A DNA stretch of 64,000 bases from NCBI GenBank assembly GCA_003220795.1, contig QHTK01000049.1, positions 1 to 64,000 of the forward strand, written 5' to 3'. Shown here in pieces: positions 7,750 to 18,186 of this stretch (within the stretch, counting starts at the first letter, position 1; every line of letters begins with the position of its first letter). The notes beneath the pieces were generated by a model that had not been told where the DNA came from, searched no databases, and worked only from the letters and a program-made list of their open reading frames with translations. The stretch is from Gemmatimonadota bacterium. Its GTDB lineage: Bacteria; Gemmatimonadota; Gemmatimonadetes; Gemmatimonadales; GWC2-71-9. A program made the translations under genes and the position numbers.

Positions 7750-9617
7750 CGAGGGGACCCCGCAGCCCACTGCGCCCGGAGCCCGCGCTGCCGCTCCGTC
7801 GCGTCCGGGCTCTCCTCGAGCCGCACGACCGGTCGGTCGTAGCCGGCGACCACGACCGCCGTCCGCCACGCACCGGTCGGCCGTGCGACGTCGACTGTGG
7901 TGGTGTCGCCAATCCGCAGGCGGGTCACGATCGAGCGGAAGTCGGCCACGGTCGCGACCGCTACCCCGTTCAGCGCCGCGAGGCGGTCGCCGGTGTGCAG
8001 GCCTGCCCTGCCCCACGCGCCCGCCGGGTTGGTGATCACGAGGCTGAGCGCGCGCTCCGCCGGCGGCTGCCACGCGTACAGCCGTAGATCTGGCGTGGGC
8101 TGTCCGTCCCGGCCCAGCGCGGGGGTCCACGAGACGTGGGTGCGCATTCCAATGAGTCGCAGGTAGTGGTAGAAATCGATCGGCTTCGCTCCCCGGACGT
8201 GCGCCTCGAAGAAGGTGTGAACGTTGCAGGCGCATACGTCCGCGACGGTCCGCTCGACGTCCCGCCCGGTGAACCCCCGCGCTCCCGAGAAGCGCTCGAG
8301 CATCGCCCGCATCACGTCGTCGATCGAGCGGGCGCCGTTCGTCGCGTCCCGCACGATGAGATCGAGCATCGTGCCGAGCAGCTCACCCTGGAGGTGGGTG
8401 CTGGCGCTGTAGTCGCCGAGCGCCCCGGGGGCCGCCCCGTACGCGACGACGCTCACGCTCTCGGGAGAGAAGCGGGAGTTGCCCGGGCTCGCGAGGTAGC
8501 GGCCGATGAGTCCTTCCAGGTGCGCAGCACGGGTGGAGTCGGACACAGGCAGTCCCGCGCGCCGCAGCAGCAGGTCGGCGTAGAGCATGGTGAGCCCCTC
8601 GCTCCACCACAACCCGCGCGCCCGCGGTGGCGGCCGGTAGCTCACGTCGCCGTATTCCGCGGGATGGATGCGCATCAGGTTCCAGGTGTGGAAGTACTCG
8701 TGCGCGATCTCCATGAGCAGCCCCGTCGGATCGCGCGCGAGATCCGCGCTGGGCGCGCCGAGCGTGACCGAGCTGCGGTGCTCGAGCGCGCCGTAGGCAC
8801 CGTCCTCGAGGAGAAACGAATAGTCGCGATAGGGCGCGCGCCCGAACAGCGCCACCGCCTGGCGGCTGAGCCGCTCGATATTGCCCACCAGCGCCACCGT
8901 ATCGAACGGCGCCGCGTCGGGGAGTGGCCAGTACACCACGCGGTGCGGCACGCCGTCCACGGCGAACCGCCAGCTCCGCAGCCGCCCCACGAGCAAGGGC
9001 GAGTCCACCAGAACGCCGACAGTGGGCGCGAAGAACGTGTGCGGATCGAGGGTTGGCTCGAGCCCGGTCGCGATCTGCCACTCGGGAGGCAGCTCGAGCG
9101 TCACGTGCGACGAGCCGAGCGTCGCGCCGACGACGTACAGGAACGCGTGCGGCCCGCCGACCAGCCCGCCCGTGGGCGCGAGAAACGGACGCCACGCGGC
9201 CCGGGGGGACTCGGGCGCCGGGAGGCGCATCCGGTAGCGCACCAGCGCCTCGCCACCGGGGGCCACCACGCGCCACAAGGCACTGTCCTCGCGGGTCACC
9301 GTGGCCGCGCCGTGCGGTGTCTGGACCCGCAGCGCCTCGACGAAGCGCCAGTTGCGGTCGTCGTATTCCGGGTGCGCGACCATCGCCAGGCGGAACGTGT
9401 CGGGGACGTTGCGCAGCCGCAGCTCGACGTCGAACCCTGAAAGCTCGCCGGCGTCGACCCGCAGCGTGTAGCCGACGACCGGCTGGGTACGCGCGAACCG
9501 GATCTCCACGCCCTCCGTGTGATCGCGCAACGGATTCTGGGCCGACGCGGCCGTGCCGCGCGCGGCGAGCGTCACAACGGTGACGAAGCAGCCCGCCATC
9601 GTAGACGTGAGGGACAT
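7746..9617 (-). CDS. M61-family zinc metallopeptidase with PDZ domain
   Basis: The 623-residue protein opens with a signal peptide ending near ASAQ, then an N-terminal beta domain. The catalytic domain carries HEYFH (about residues 306-310) and, further on, the WSEG motif that supplies the third zinc ligand in M61 glycyl-aminopeptidase-type enzymes. A PDZ-like domain follows near residues 510-590 (AGLHTGDRLAALNGV). It is expected to act on peptides in the periplasm or outside the cell. The start at 9617 lacks a strong ribosome-binding site; an ATG six codons downstream is possible. The gene for an AAA ATPase lies 75 bases upstream on the same strand. Family assignment is firm, substrate unknown. 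Confidence 0.85.
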   Translation of the reverse strand: MSLTSTMAGCFVTVVTLAARGTAASAQNPLRDHTEGVEIRFARTQPVVGYTLRVDAGELSGFDVELRLRNVPDTFRLAMVAHPEYDDRNWRFVEALRVQTPHGAATVTREDSALWRVVAPGGEALVRYRMRLPAPESPRAAWRPFLAPTGGLVGGPHAFLYVVGATLGSSHVTLELPPEWQIATGLEPTLDPHTFFAPTVGVLVDSPLLVGRLRSWRFAVDGVPHRVVYWPLPDAAPFDTVALVGNIERLSRQAVALFGRAPYRDYSFLLEDGAYGALEHRSSVTLGAPSADLARDPTGLLMEIAHEYFHTWNLMRIHPAEYGDVSYRPPPRARGLWWSEGLTMLYADLLLRRAGLPVSDSTRAAHLEGLIGRYLASPGNSRFSPESVSVVAYGAAPGALGDYSASTHLQGELLGTMLDLIVRDATNGARSIDDVMRAMLERFSGARGFTGRDVERTVADVCACNVHTFFEAHVRGAKPIDFYHYLRLIGMRTHVSWTPALGRDGQPTPDLRLYAWQPPAERALSLVITNPAGAWGRAGLHTGDRLAALNGVAVATVADFRSIVTRLRIGDTTTVDVARPTGAWRTAVVVAGYDRPVVRLEESPDATERQRGLRAQWAAGSPR

Positions 9618-9692
9618 GAGAAGGACTCGTGGGTTCGAGACAAGTCGCTCCGGAACGTGCCTAGGATGCCGCCCGGGGGCGCAGGGTTTGGC

Positions 9693-10511
9693 TCAGCCGC
9701 CGTCGCGCAGCCGACGTAGATACGTCTGGGGATCGTTCAGGAACGCCCGCGTCAACGCCACGTGATCCAGGTCCGCGTACGCGACCGGCGCGATCGGGAG
9801 ACGATCGAAGCTGTAGATGGTCGCGCCGGGGAACGCGAGCAGGATGGGCGAGTGCGTCGCGATGATGAACTGCGCGTCGCGCTCGATCAGATCGAGCAGG
9901 ATGGCGAGCAAGCCGAGCTGGTTCTGCGGGGACAGCGGAGCCTCGGGCTCGTCCAGCAGGTACAAGCCGCCGGGTACGAACCGACTCTGAAACAAATTGA
10001 GGAACGCCTGCCCGTGCGAGCGCGCGTCCGGATCCCGTCCGTAGCGGCGCTCCATGTCGCCGAGTGACGCGCGCGCCGGACCCGCGGCGAGACCCTTGGC
10101 GTAACTCGAGCGGTCGCGATATTCATCATCGAGGTCGAGCAGGCGTTGCTCGAGCTCCTGGCGCTCCACGGCGAGCCGCCGCTGGAAGCCGAAGAAATCT
10201 TCGGCCCGCAGGAAGAACCCCCGGTGAGTGCGCTTCGACCAGGTGAGCCGCAGGGCTTTGGCGAGCCGGTGCTGTGCCTCGAGCGTACCGTCCCGCCCAA
10301 CCTCCGTCGCTCCCACGGTCGGCAGGGCGGCGGCCGCAGCGATCCCCTCGAGCAGCGTCGACTTCCCCGAGCCATTCTCCCCCACGAAACAGGTCACGCG
10401 CGCCGAGAGGTCGAGCGACGGCATGGTAGCAATGGCCGACACGGAAAACGGGAACGCCGGCTCGCCCGGGGGCGGGCCCTGCTTCAAGCCGACCGTGAGA
10501 AGATGGGGCAC
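9693..10511 (-). CDS. Stand-alone AAA/SMC-type ATPase
   Basis: A 272-residue cytosolic ATPase with Walker A GENGSGKST near residue 45 and a Walker B-like LYLLDEPEAPLSP near residue 190, followed by a FIIATHSPILL segment. This is the arrangement of RecF/SMC-like, OLD-related AAA_15/AAA_23 proteins, but there is no TOPRIM nuclease domain and no long coiled coil. Such small predicted ATPases are common and their role is mostly unknown. There is no toxin-antitoxin or defence partner beside it, so I do not assign one. It starts 76 bases from the divergent YceI gene, which suggests a shared intergenic promoter region. Confidence 0.75.
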   Translation of the reverse strand: MPHLLTVGLKQGPPPGEPAFPFSVSAIATMPSLDLSARVTCFVGENGSGKSTLLEGIAAAAALPTVGATEVGRDGTLEAQHRLAKALRLTWSKRTHRGFFLRAEDFFGFQRRLAVERQELEQRLLDLDDEYRDRSSYAKGLAAGPARASLGDMERRYGRDPDARSHGQAFLNLFQSRFVPGGLYLLDEPEAPLSPQNQLGLLAILLDLIERDAQFIIATHSPILLAFPGATIYSFDRLPIAPVAYADLDHVALTRAFLNDPQTYLRRLRDGG

Positions 10512-10587
10512 GGCGCTTATTGATGCCGCGGGCCGCGCGAGGAGTCAACGGCGCGGCGGAGTCGGCCACGGCGGGGTACCATTCGAG

Positions 10588-11217
10588 GTGCTCACCACCC
10601 CGAGCCGCCTGGCCGTCCTGACCCTGCTGGCAACGCTGGCGGCCCCCACCCCCGCCCCTGCCCAGCTCGGCGCTCGTGACTCGGTGGTGTATCGCGTCTC
10701 GCCCATCAGCCGCTTCGAGGTCAAGACTGGCAAGGCCGGCCTGTTCGGCTTCGCGGGCCACGAGCACGTGATCCGGGCCCGTGGTTTCTCCGGGTGCGTC
10801 ATGTACTCCCCCAACGCACCCTCGCTGTCTCGCGTCGAAATCACGGTGCCGGCCGACAGCCTGGAGGTCCTCACGCCCCCTGACACTGCGGAGATCCGCA
10901 AGGTGACGGAGGCGATGCGGACCGACATCCTGAGGGTCGAGCAGTATCCCACGATCTCGTTCACATCCAAGACCGTGACGGCGGTGGACAGCGGGTTTCG
11001 CCTCGTGGCCGAGCTGACGCTGGCGGGGCAGACGCGTGAGGTGCCGGTGGACGTGCGCGTGGCGATCGGGTCGGACACGCTGCGGGCTTGGGCCTCGTTC
11101 GCCGTGAAGCAGACCGACTTTGGGATCAAACCCTTCCGCGGCGGCCCGGCCGGAACGGTCCGCGTCGCCGATCGGGTGACGTTCGCAATCGAGGCGGTGG
11201 CGGTGCGGGTGCCCTAG
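10588..11217 (+). CDS. YceI-like exported lipid-binding protein
   Basis: From GTG 10588 the product has 209 residues: a signal peptide (hydrophobic core about 8-22, cleavage near PAPAQ) and then the YceI beta-barrel pattern with FEVKTGKAGLFGFAGHEH near the start, EAMRTDILRVEQYPTISFTS in the middle and KQTDFGIKPFRGG near the end. YceI-fold proteins bind long isoprenoid or amphiphilic ligands in the periplasm. The open frame extends upstream to 10228 but overlaps the ATPase gene on the other strand, so the later GTG in front of the signal peptide is preferred. Its TAG stop shares the CTAG at 11214-11217 with the opposing DHH gene. Confidence 0.82.
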   Translation: MLTTPSRLAVLTLLATLAAPTPAPAQLGARDSVVYRVSPISRFEVKTGKAGLFGFAGHEHVIRARGFSGCVMYSPNAPSLSRVEITVPADSLEVLTPPDTAEIRKVTEAMRTDILRVEQYPTISFTSKTVTAVDSGFRLVAELTLAGQTREVPVDVRVAIGSDTLRAWASFAVKQTDFGIKPFRGGPAGTVRVADRVTFAIEAVAVRVP

Positions 11218-12224
11218 TCCCCCCGCAGGTACCGCCGGGCCGCCGCGAGCACCTCCTGCTGTGCCTCGGCGATCGAGCCCTCGAGCGACGCTCCGGCCGC
11301 CCGCGCATGTCCGCCTCCGCCGAACCGATGCGCCAGTTCAGCCACGTCCACGTCCCCGATCGAGCGAAAGCTCACTTTGACCCGCCCGTTCGCGATCTGG
11401 CGGAACAGCAGCGCGAGCCGTACGCCGGCGATCGAGCGGGGATACTCGACGATCCCGTCCAAGTCGTCCGCCGTGGCGCCGTGGCGCTGTAGCGCGTCCG
11501 GGGGCACGGTCACCCACGCCAGGCCGACGTCCGGCTCGACCACGAGCGTCTGCAGCACCTCTGTCATCAGCCGCACGCGACCTTCGGGCGCGCTCGCGTA
11601 CACCGACTCGTAGATCGACTCGGGGCTGACGCCGCGCTCGAGCAGCGCGCCCGCGACCCGCAGCGCCCGCGGGCTGGTATTGGCGAACCGGAAGGCCCCC
11701 GTGTCCGTGAGGAGCCCGACGTACAACGCCCGCGCCGCCTCGGGACAAATCGACCAGCCCAGGGCGCTCGCGAGGTCGAATACCAGCTCAGCGGTCGCCG
11801 CCGCCTCGGGCGCGACCAGCCGCGGCCCGCCGGGGAGCGATCCCTGGCTAACGTGATGGTCGATGCACGCGACGGCGTGGGACTGTTTGATGGCGCGCTG
11901 CAGGTCGCCGAGGCGGCTCAACTCCGAGATGTCGAGTACGACGACGACGTCCGCTGCCTCGATCTCCTTGGCTGCCCGATCGGAGTGGTCGGCCCCGGCG
12001 GGAAGCAAAAAGGTGAACCGCTCGGGGACGGGCGTCGGGTTCGCGATCGCCGGTTTGAGTCCGCGCGCGGTGAGGAGGTGCCAGAGCGCCACCTCGCTTC
12101 CCACGCCGTCGCCGTCCGCGTTGACGTGCGTCGTGAGAGCGATGCGACGGCCGGGGGTCAGCACGGCTGCGACCGTCTGGGCCGCGCGGGCCCGCTCGGG
12201 AGGAACCGGAACACCGTTCAGCAT
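11214..12224 (-). CDS. DHH/DHHA1 phosphoesterase, NrnA-like (nanoRNase / pAp phosphatase)
   Basis: The product (336 residues) carries the DHH-family metal motifs: NADGDGVGSE near residue 35, a VLDIS aspartate, IDHH near 120, and the DHHA1 domain signature FGGGGHARAAG near the C-terminus. NrnA-type enzymes degrade short oligoribonucleotides and dephosphorylate 3'-phosphoadenosine 5'-phosphate in the cytosol. I use ATG 12224; upstream in-frame sequence to 12452 runs through the 13-base repeat array and is low-quality coding. The upstream 20 bases are AT-rich (TATCTT, TATAGT), which could place a promoter very close to the start codon. The NrnA versus other DHH subfamily call is inference. Confidence 0.83.
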   Translation of the reverse strand: MLNGVPVPPERARAAQTVAAVLTPGRRIALTTHVNADGDGVGSEVALWHLLTARGLKPAIANPTPVPERFTFLLPAGADHSDRAAKEIEAADVVVVLDISELSRLGDLQRAIKQSHAVACIDHHVSQGSLPGGPRLVAPEAAATAELVFDLASALGWSICPEAARALYVGLLTDTGAFRFANTSPRALRVAGALLERGVSPESIYESVYASAPEGRVRLMTEVLQTLVVEPDVGLAWVTVPPDALQRHGATADDLDGIVEYPRSIAGVRLALLFRQIANGRVKVSFRSIGDVDVAELAHRFGGGGHARAAGASLEGSIAEAQQEVLAAARRYLRGD

Positions 12225-12232
12225 AACTATAA

Positions 12233-12377
12233 GATACGTCGAGACTACAGAATACGTCGAGCAAAGGCGTAACACGAAGGCGTCACGCGACACCGTCACG
12301 CGACGGCGTACCGACGTCTCTGCGCGACGTTCTTGCGTGACGCCTTTGCGTGACGACTTTGTTAGACGCCTCTTTGC
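12233..12377. repeat. Inverted pair of 13-base tandem repeat arrays
   Basis: Right half 12313-12377 is five 13-base units in plus orientation with approximate consensus GACGNCTTTGCGT. Left half 12233-12297 is five 13-base units of the same family on the minus strand. A 15-base centre separates them. The last units run into the stop region of the downstream permease gene (stop at 12362). A single-orientation array of the same unit lies at 14725-14785, after the paralogous permease. Units are degenerate, so this is not a CRISPR array: there are no spacers. Confidence 0.85.
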
Positions 12378-13846
12378 AGTAGCGAGTGTTTGCGACCATA
12401 GGCGAAATAGATCGCCAGCCCGATCATGAGCCAGACGCCCAGTCGTATCCACGTGTCAACCGGCAGCGTCAGCATCAAGCCGACGCAGCACACGATGCCG
12501 AGGATGGGGACGGCCGGAACCCACGGCGTGCGGAAGGGGCGGTGCAGATCGGGACGCCGGGAACGGAGGATCCACACCCCGGCGCACACCAGCACGAACG
12601 CGAGCAGCGTACCGATGTTGACCCACGTCCCGAGCAGCTGCAGCGGCAACAGCCCGGTGGCGAAGCAGACGGCGATCCCGGTGTAGATCGTGGAAAGGTA
12701 GGGCGTGCGAAACCGGGGATGGACCTGGCCGGCCCAGCGGCCGAGCAAGCCGTCGCGCGACATCGAGTAGAAGACCCGAGACTGTCCCAACAGCATCACG
12801 AGAATCACCGACCCGATGCCCAGGACCGCGCCGACGTCGATCGAGACGCGAATCCACCACGGCGCGCCGATCCGCTCCATCGCGTACGCCATCGGCGCGG
12901 GGATGTTGAGCTCGCTATACGGGACCATACCCACCAGGACGGCCGATACGACCACGTACAGCAGCGTGCAGACCGCGAGTGAGCCGAGGATGCCGATCGG
13001 CATGTCGCGTTGGGGGTTCTTCGATTCCTGCGCGGCGGTCGAGACCGTGTCGAACCCGATGTAGGCGAAGAACACCAGGCCCGCGCCGCGCAACACGCCC
13101 GACCAGCCGTACGTGCCCCACTCCCCCGTGTTCGGCGGGATGAACGGTGTCCAATTGGCCCGACTCAAGTGCGACAGGCTGACCAGTACCACGAGCAGGA
13201 CGATCGCGACCTTGAGGATCACGATGACGCTATTGACCCGCGCCGACTCCCTGATCCCGATCACCAGCACCGCGGACATCACGGCGACGATGAGGACTGC
13301 CGGAAGGTTGACGATCGCGCCAGTCGGGTTCAGCCCAACGTGGGAGCATCCCGCCGCGTGGGCGGCCACCTGCGCGGCCGTACACAACTGCGTGGGCGGA
13401 GCCGTGAGGCTCGCGGGAATCTGTACGCCGAACAGCCCCAGCAGGGACACGAAGTGACCGGACCAGCCGACGCCCACCGTCGCGGCGCCGGCGGCGTACT
13501 CGAGCACCAGGTCCCACCCGATGATCCAGGCCGCGAACTCGCCCATGGTGGCGTACGCGTAGGTATAGGCGCTGCCCGCGACCGGCACGGCGCTCGCCAT
13601 CTCAGCGTAGCATAGCCCGGCGAATGCACAGGCGACGCCGACCAGGATCATCGAGAGCGGCACTGCGGGACCGGCGTACAGCGCGGCCACCTGCCCCGTG
13701 ATCACGAAGATCCCCGCGCCGATGACGGCGCCGATGCCGAGGGTGACGAGATTGAGCGGCCCGAGCGCCCGCACCAGGGCGTGCTCCCCGGTGGCTTCGG
13801 CTTCGGCGCGGAGGGTCGCGATCGGCTTGGTGGCGAAGAGGGGCAC
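12362..13846 (-). CDS. APC-superfamily amino acid permease (second paralogue)
   Basis: A 494-residue inner-membrane transporter with about 12 hydrophobic helices. It has the APC helix-1 motif GIGAVIGAGIFV near residue 35, the CYAEMASAVPVAGSAYTY stretch in helix 3 and VFFAYIGFD followed by AAQESKNPQRDMP in helix 6 and the loop after it, as in CAT-type cationic amino acid transporters. It starts with GTG 13846; GGAGGGG lies about 14 bases upstream. It is clearly paralogous to the permease at 14786-16297, with a LytTR regulator between them. The C-terminal end LLQRGV overlaps the last unit of the 13-base repeat array. Substrate is probably an amino acid, not further specified. Confidence 0.88.
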   Translation of the reverse strand: MPLFATKPIATLRAEAEATGEHALVRALGPLNLVTLGIGAVIGAGIFVITGQVAALYAGPAVPLSMILVGVACAFAGLCYAEMASAVPVAGSAYTYAYATMGEFAAWIIGWDLVLEYAAGAATVGVGWSGHFVSLLGLFGVQIPASLTAPPTQLCTAAQVAAHAAGCSHVGLNPTGAIVNLPAVLIVAVMSAVLVIGIRESARVNSVIVILKVAIVLLVVLVSLSHLSRANWTPFIPPNTGEWGTYGWSGVLRGAGLVFFAYIGFDTVSTAAQESKNPQRDMPIGILGSLAVCTLLYVVVSAVLVGMVPYSELNIPAPMAYAMERIGAPWWIRVSIDVGAVLGIGSVILVMLLGQSRVFYSMSRDGLLGRWAGQVHPRFRTPYLSTIYTGIAVCFATGLLPLQLLGTWVNIGTLLAFVLVCAGVWILRSRRPDLHRPFRTPWVPAVPILGIVCCVGLMLTLPVDTWIRLGVWLMIGLAIYFAYGRKHSLLQRGV

Positions 13847-13921
13847 CGGCCCAATCTGGGCCCCTCCCGCCGGAATGCCTGGAACGCGGGACGAGCGGGA
13901 TCGGGACGGGGACGAGCGGCG

Positions 13922-14722
13922 CTAAGACGTGCTGGGCGCGAGCAGGTTGTCCCGGTAGCGCCGGCTCAGCGTGACCCGCGCTCCCGTCTGGAGGATGATG
14001 ATCGCGTCCCCGTGAAACCACGGCTGCAGCTCACGCACCCGGTCGAGATTCACCACGGCGGACCGATTGATGCGCCGGAACCGCTCCGGATCGAGCCGCT
14101 GCTCGAGCGCCGAGAGGGTCGAGCGCAGCAGGTGCGTGCGATCGCCGACGTGGAGCCGCACGTAGTTCTTGGCCGCCTCGATCCAGTCGACGTCCGCCGT
14201 ACGCACGAAAAAACTGCGCCCGTCGTCCTCGACCAGCAGGCGATCGGCCGGCCGCGTCACGCGGCGCTGCTCCAGCGCATGATGGTAATCGTACGCATGG
14301 ACGACCGCCACGATCGCCCAGTAGATCAGGACATTCCAGTGAAAGTAGAGCGTGAAGTCATCGACCAGCTTCTGGGCGAACGGATACGGCCGTCCCGCCG
14401 CCGCGTGCAGCAGGTCCTGGATGCCGACGGCGGCCACGAGTTGCAGCAGCGCGATGTCGAGGCTGCCACCCAGATGAATGAAAAAATGCCGGCCGAAGTT
14501 GGCGCGATCCACCTGGAACCGCCGGGCCAGCCAGACCACGACGAGTGAGAGCAGCCCCCAGAGGTACCACGCGGGAAGACTCGCCTCGAGCGCTTGCCCC
14601 CAGCCCCACGGGTCGGGTCCGAGTCGCTGATGGGCGAAATACAGCTGCACGCTCGCGATGCCGCCGAGCGCGCTCCAGAAGCCGAACCATTTCAGCGACC
14701 GCACAACATGAGTGTCTGCCAC
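13922..14722 (-). CDS. Membrane-anchored LytTR-domain transcription regulator
   Basis: The 266-residue protein has an N-terminal half with about four membrane helices (residues 10-150) and a C-terminal LytTR DNA-binding domain (about 165-262), recognisable by VDWIEAAKNYVRLHVGD, RSTLSALEQRLDPERFRRINRS and NLDRVREL. It lacks a receiver domain, so it is a one-component membrane sensor-regulator rather than a response regulator. It starts at GTG 14722, with the 13-base repeat array directly upstream. It lies between two paralogous amino acid permeases and may control one or both; that link is inferred from position only. Confidence 0.82.
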   Translation of the reverse strand: MADTHVVRSLKWFGFWSALGGIASVQLYFAHQRLGPDPWGWGQALEASLPAWYLWGLLSLVVVWLARRFQVDRANFGRHFFIHLGGSLDIALLQLVAAVGIQDLLHAAAGRPYPFAQKLVDDFTLYFHWNVLIYWAIVAVVHAYDYHHALEQRRVTRPADRLLVEDDGRSFFVRTADVDWIEAAKNYVRLHVGDRTHLLRSTLSALEQRLDPERFRRINRSAVVNLDRVRELQPWFHGDAIIILQTGARVTLSRRYRDNLLAPSTS

Positions 14723-14724
14723 CC

Positions 14725-14785
14725 GACGATTCCGCGTGACGGTTTCTGCGTGACGATTCTGCGAGACGTCTCTGCTTGACGCCTT
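14725..14785. repeat. Tandem 13-base repeat array after the first permease
   Basis: About five direct units of 13-14 bases with consensus GACGNTTCTGCGT fill the whole interval between the LytTR start and the stop of the upstream permease (14786). The unit matches that of the array at 12313-12377, which lies just after the other permease. No coding sequence fits here. Confidence 0.8.
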
Positions 14786-16297
14786 CTAGCTTTTCGAAGC
14801 GAGCTTCGAGTGCCCCACGCCGTACGCGAAGTAGATCACGATGCCGACCACGAACCAGATGATCAGCCGCTCCCACGTGCGCCAGGGGAGGGCGACCATC
14901 AGCGAGAGCGCGGAGATGGCGCCGAGCGGGGCCACGAGCCACACCGCCGGCGTCTTGAAGGGACGGGGCAGGTTGGGCTCCCGCACCCGCAGGAACAGCA
15001 CCCCGGCCGAGACGATCACGAAGGCGAGCAGCGTCCCGATCGACACCAGGCTTCCCGCCTCCCGGACCGTGAGCAGCGAAGCGACGAAGGCCACGGCGAT
15101 ACCCGTCACGATCGAGGTGATGTACGGCGTCTGGAACCTGGGATGCACCTTGTTCACGAACTGCGGGAGCAAGCCATCGCGCGACATCGAGTAGAACACG
15201 CGCGACTGGCCCAGCAGCATCACCAGGATGACGGACGAGAGCCCGGCGATCGCACCCAGCTTGATGAGGGAGGACATCCACCCCAACCCGGCGTGGTCGG
15301 CGGCGACCGCGATCGGATCGGGGACGTTCAGCTCTTTGTACGAAATCACGCCGGTCGCGATCCCCGACACGAGGATGTACAGCGCCGTACAGATCAGCAG
15401 CGAGCCGATGATGCCGATCGGCATGTCCTTCTGCGGGTTCTTCGCCTCCTGCGCCGCGGTGCTCACCGCATCGAACCCGATGTAGGCGAAGAACACGATC
15501 CCCGCCCCCGTCATCACCCCCGACCAGCCGAACTCACCGCGCACGCCGGTGCTGGGCGGGATGAAGGGGTGCCAGTTGGCGGGGTTCACGGCATGCGCGG
15601 CACCGATGATGAACAGCAGCACCACGGCGACCTTCACGAACACGATGACGTTGTTGACGTTGGCCGATTCCTTGATGCCGATCACGAGCAGCGTGGTGAT
15701 GATGGCGATGATGATGATGGCCGGGAGGTTGAACACCGCCGTCACGTGCGGCAGGGTGTTCGGGTCGATCCCGCGGGCGGACACGGTTTGCAGCAGCGCG
15801 TCGGTCACCGCCTTCCAACCCTGGTCGGGGATGTGGATGAGCTGCGTGCCCCGGGCGGCCGAGAGGGCCGCGGGCACGTCGAGGCCGATGTCGTGCAGGA
15901 ACGACACGACATACCCGGACCAGCCGATGGCGACCGTCACCGCGCCGAGTGCGTACTCGAGCACCAGGTCCCAGCCGATGATCCACGCAAACAGCTCGCC
16001 CAGCGTGGCGTAGCCGTACGTGTAGGCGCTGCCCGCCATGGGCACGAGCGAGGCGAACTCGGAGTAGCACAGCGCCGCGAAGATCGACGCGACACCCGCC
16101 AGCACGAACGAGAGCACGACGGCGGGACCGGCGTTCAAGGCCGCGACCGTGCCGGTCAGCACGAAGATCCCCGTGCCGATGATGGCGCCGATCCCGAGCA
16201 TCGTGAGGTTGAGCGCGCTGAGGGCGCGCTTCAGAGAATGGTCGGTCAGCGCCTCGGTCTGCAGGTCGGTGATGCTCTTCCGTCGGAGCAGATTCAT
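14786..16297 (-). CDS. APC-superfamily amino acid permease (first paralogue)
   Basis: A 503-residue 12-helix transporter: helix-1 motif GIGAIIGTGIFVLTG near residue 37, CYSEFASLVPMAGSAYTYGY in helix 3, VFFAYIGFD with AAQEAKNPQKDMP near residue 270, and LGQSRVFYSMSRDGLLP around 360. These are features of CAT-type APC transporters. It is very similar along its length to the permease at 12362-13846, which indicates a duplication. The ATG start sits 93 bases after the guaB stop on the same strand, so it may be cotranscribed or have its own promoter in that gap. Confidence 0.9.
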   Translation of the reverse strand: MNLLRRKSITDLQTEALTDHSLKRALSALNLTMLGIGAIIGTGIFVLTGTVAALNAGPAVVLSFVLAGVASIFAALCYSEFASLVPMAGSAYTYGYATLGELFAWIIGWDLVLEYALGAVTVAIGWSGYVVSFLHDIGLDVPAALSAARGTQLIHIPDQGWKAVTDALLQTVSARGIDPNTLPHVTAVFNLPAIIIIAIITTLLVIGIKESANVNNVIVFVKVAVVLLFIIGAAHAVNPANWHPFIPPSTGVRGEFGWSGVMTGAGIVFFAYIGFDAVSTAAQEAKNPQKDMPIGIIGSLLICTALYILVSGIATGVISYKELNVPDPIAVAADHAGLGWMSSLIKLGAIAGLSSVILVMLLGQSRVFYSMSRDGLLPQFVNKVHPRFQTPYITSIVTGIAVAFVASLLTVREAGSLVSIGTLLAFVIVSAGVLFLRVREPNLPRPFKTPAVWLVAPLGAISALSLMVALPWRTWERLIIWFVVGIVIYFAYGVGHSKLASKS

Positions 16298-16390
16298 GGG
16301 CGCCTCGTGCGAGGGAGAGAGCCGGCCGTATCGGAGAGTCGGGCGCTAGAGTAGGCCCCGGCCCCCCAACCTGTCAAGGCGCGCCGATCG

Positions 16391-18182
<1,792 letters not shown>

Positions 18183-18186
<4 letters not shown>

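Noticed and set aside
9693-10511. Defence-system (OLD or Gabija-like) ATPase
   Set aside because: There is no TOPRIM nuclease domain and no helicase or nuclease neighbour.
12233-12377. CRISPR array
   Set aside because: The 13-base units touch each other, are degenerate and invert in the middle. There are no unique spacers and no cas genes.
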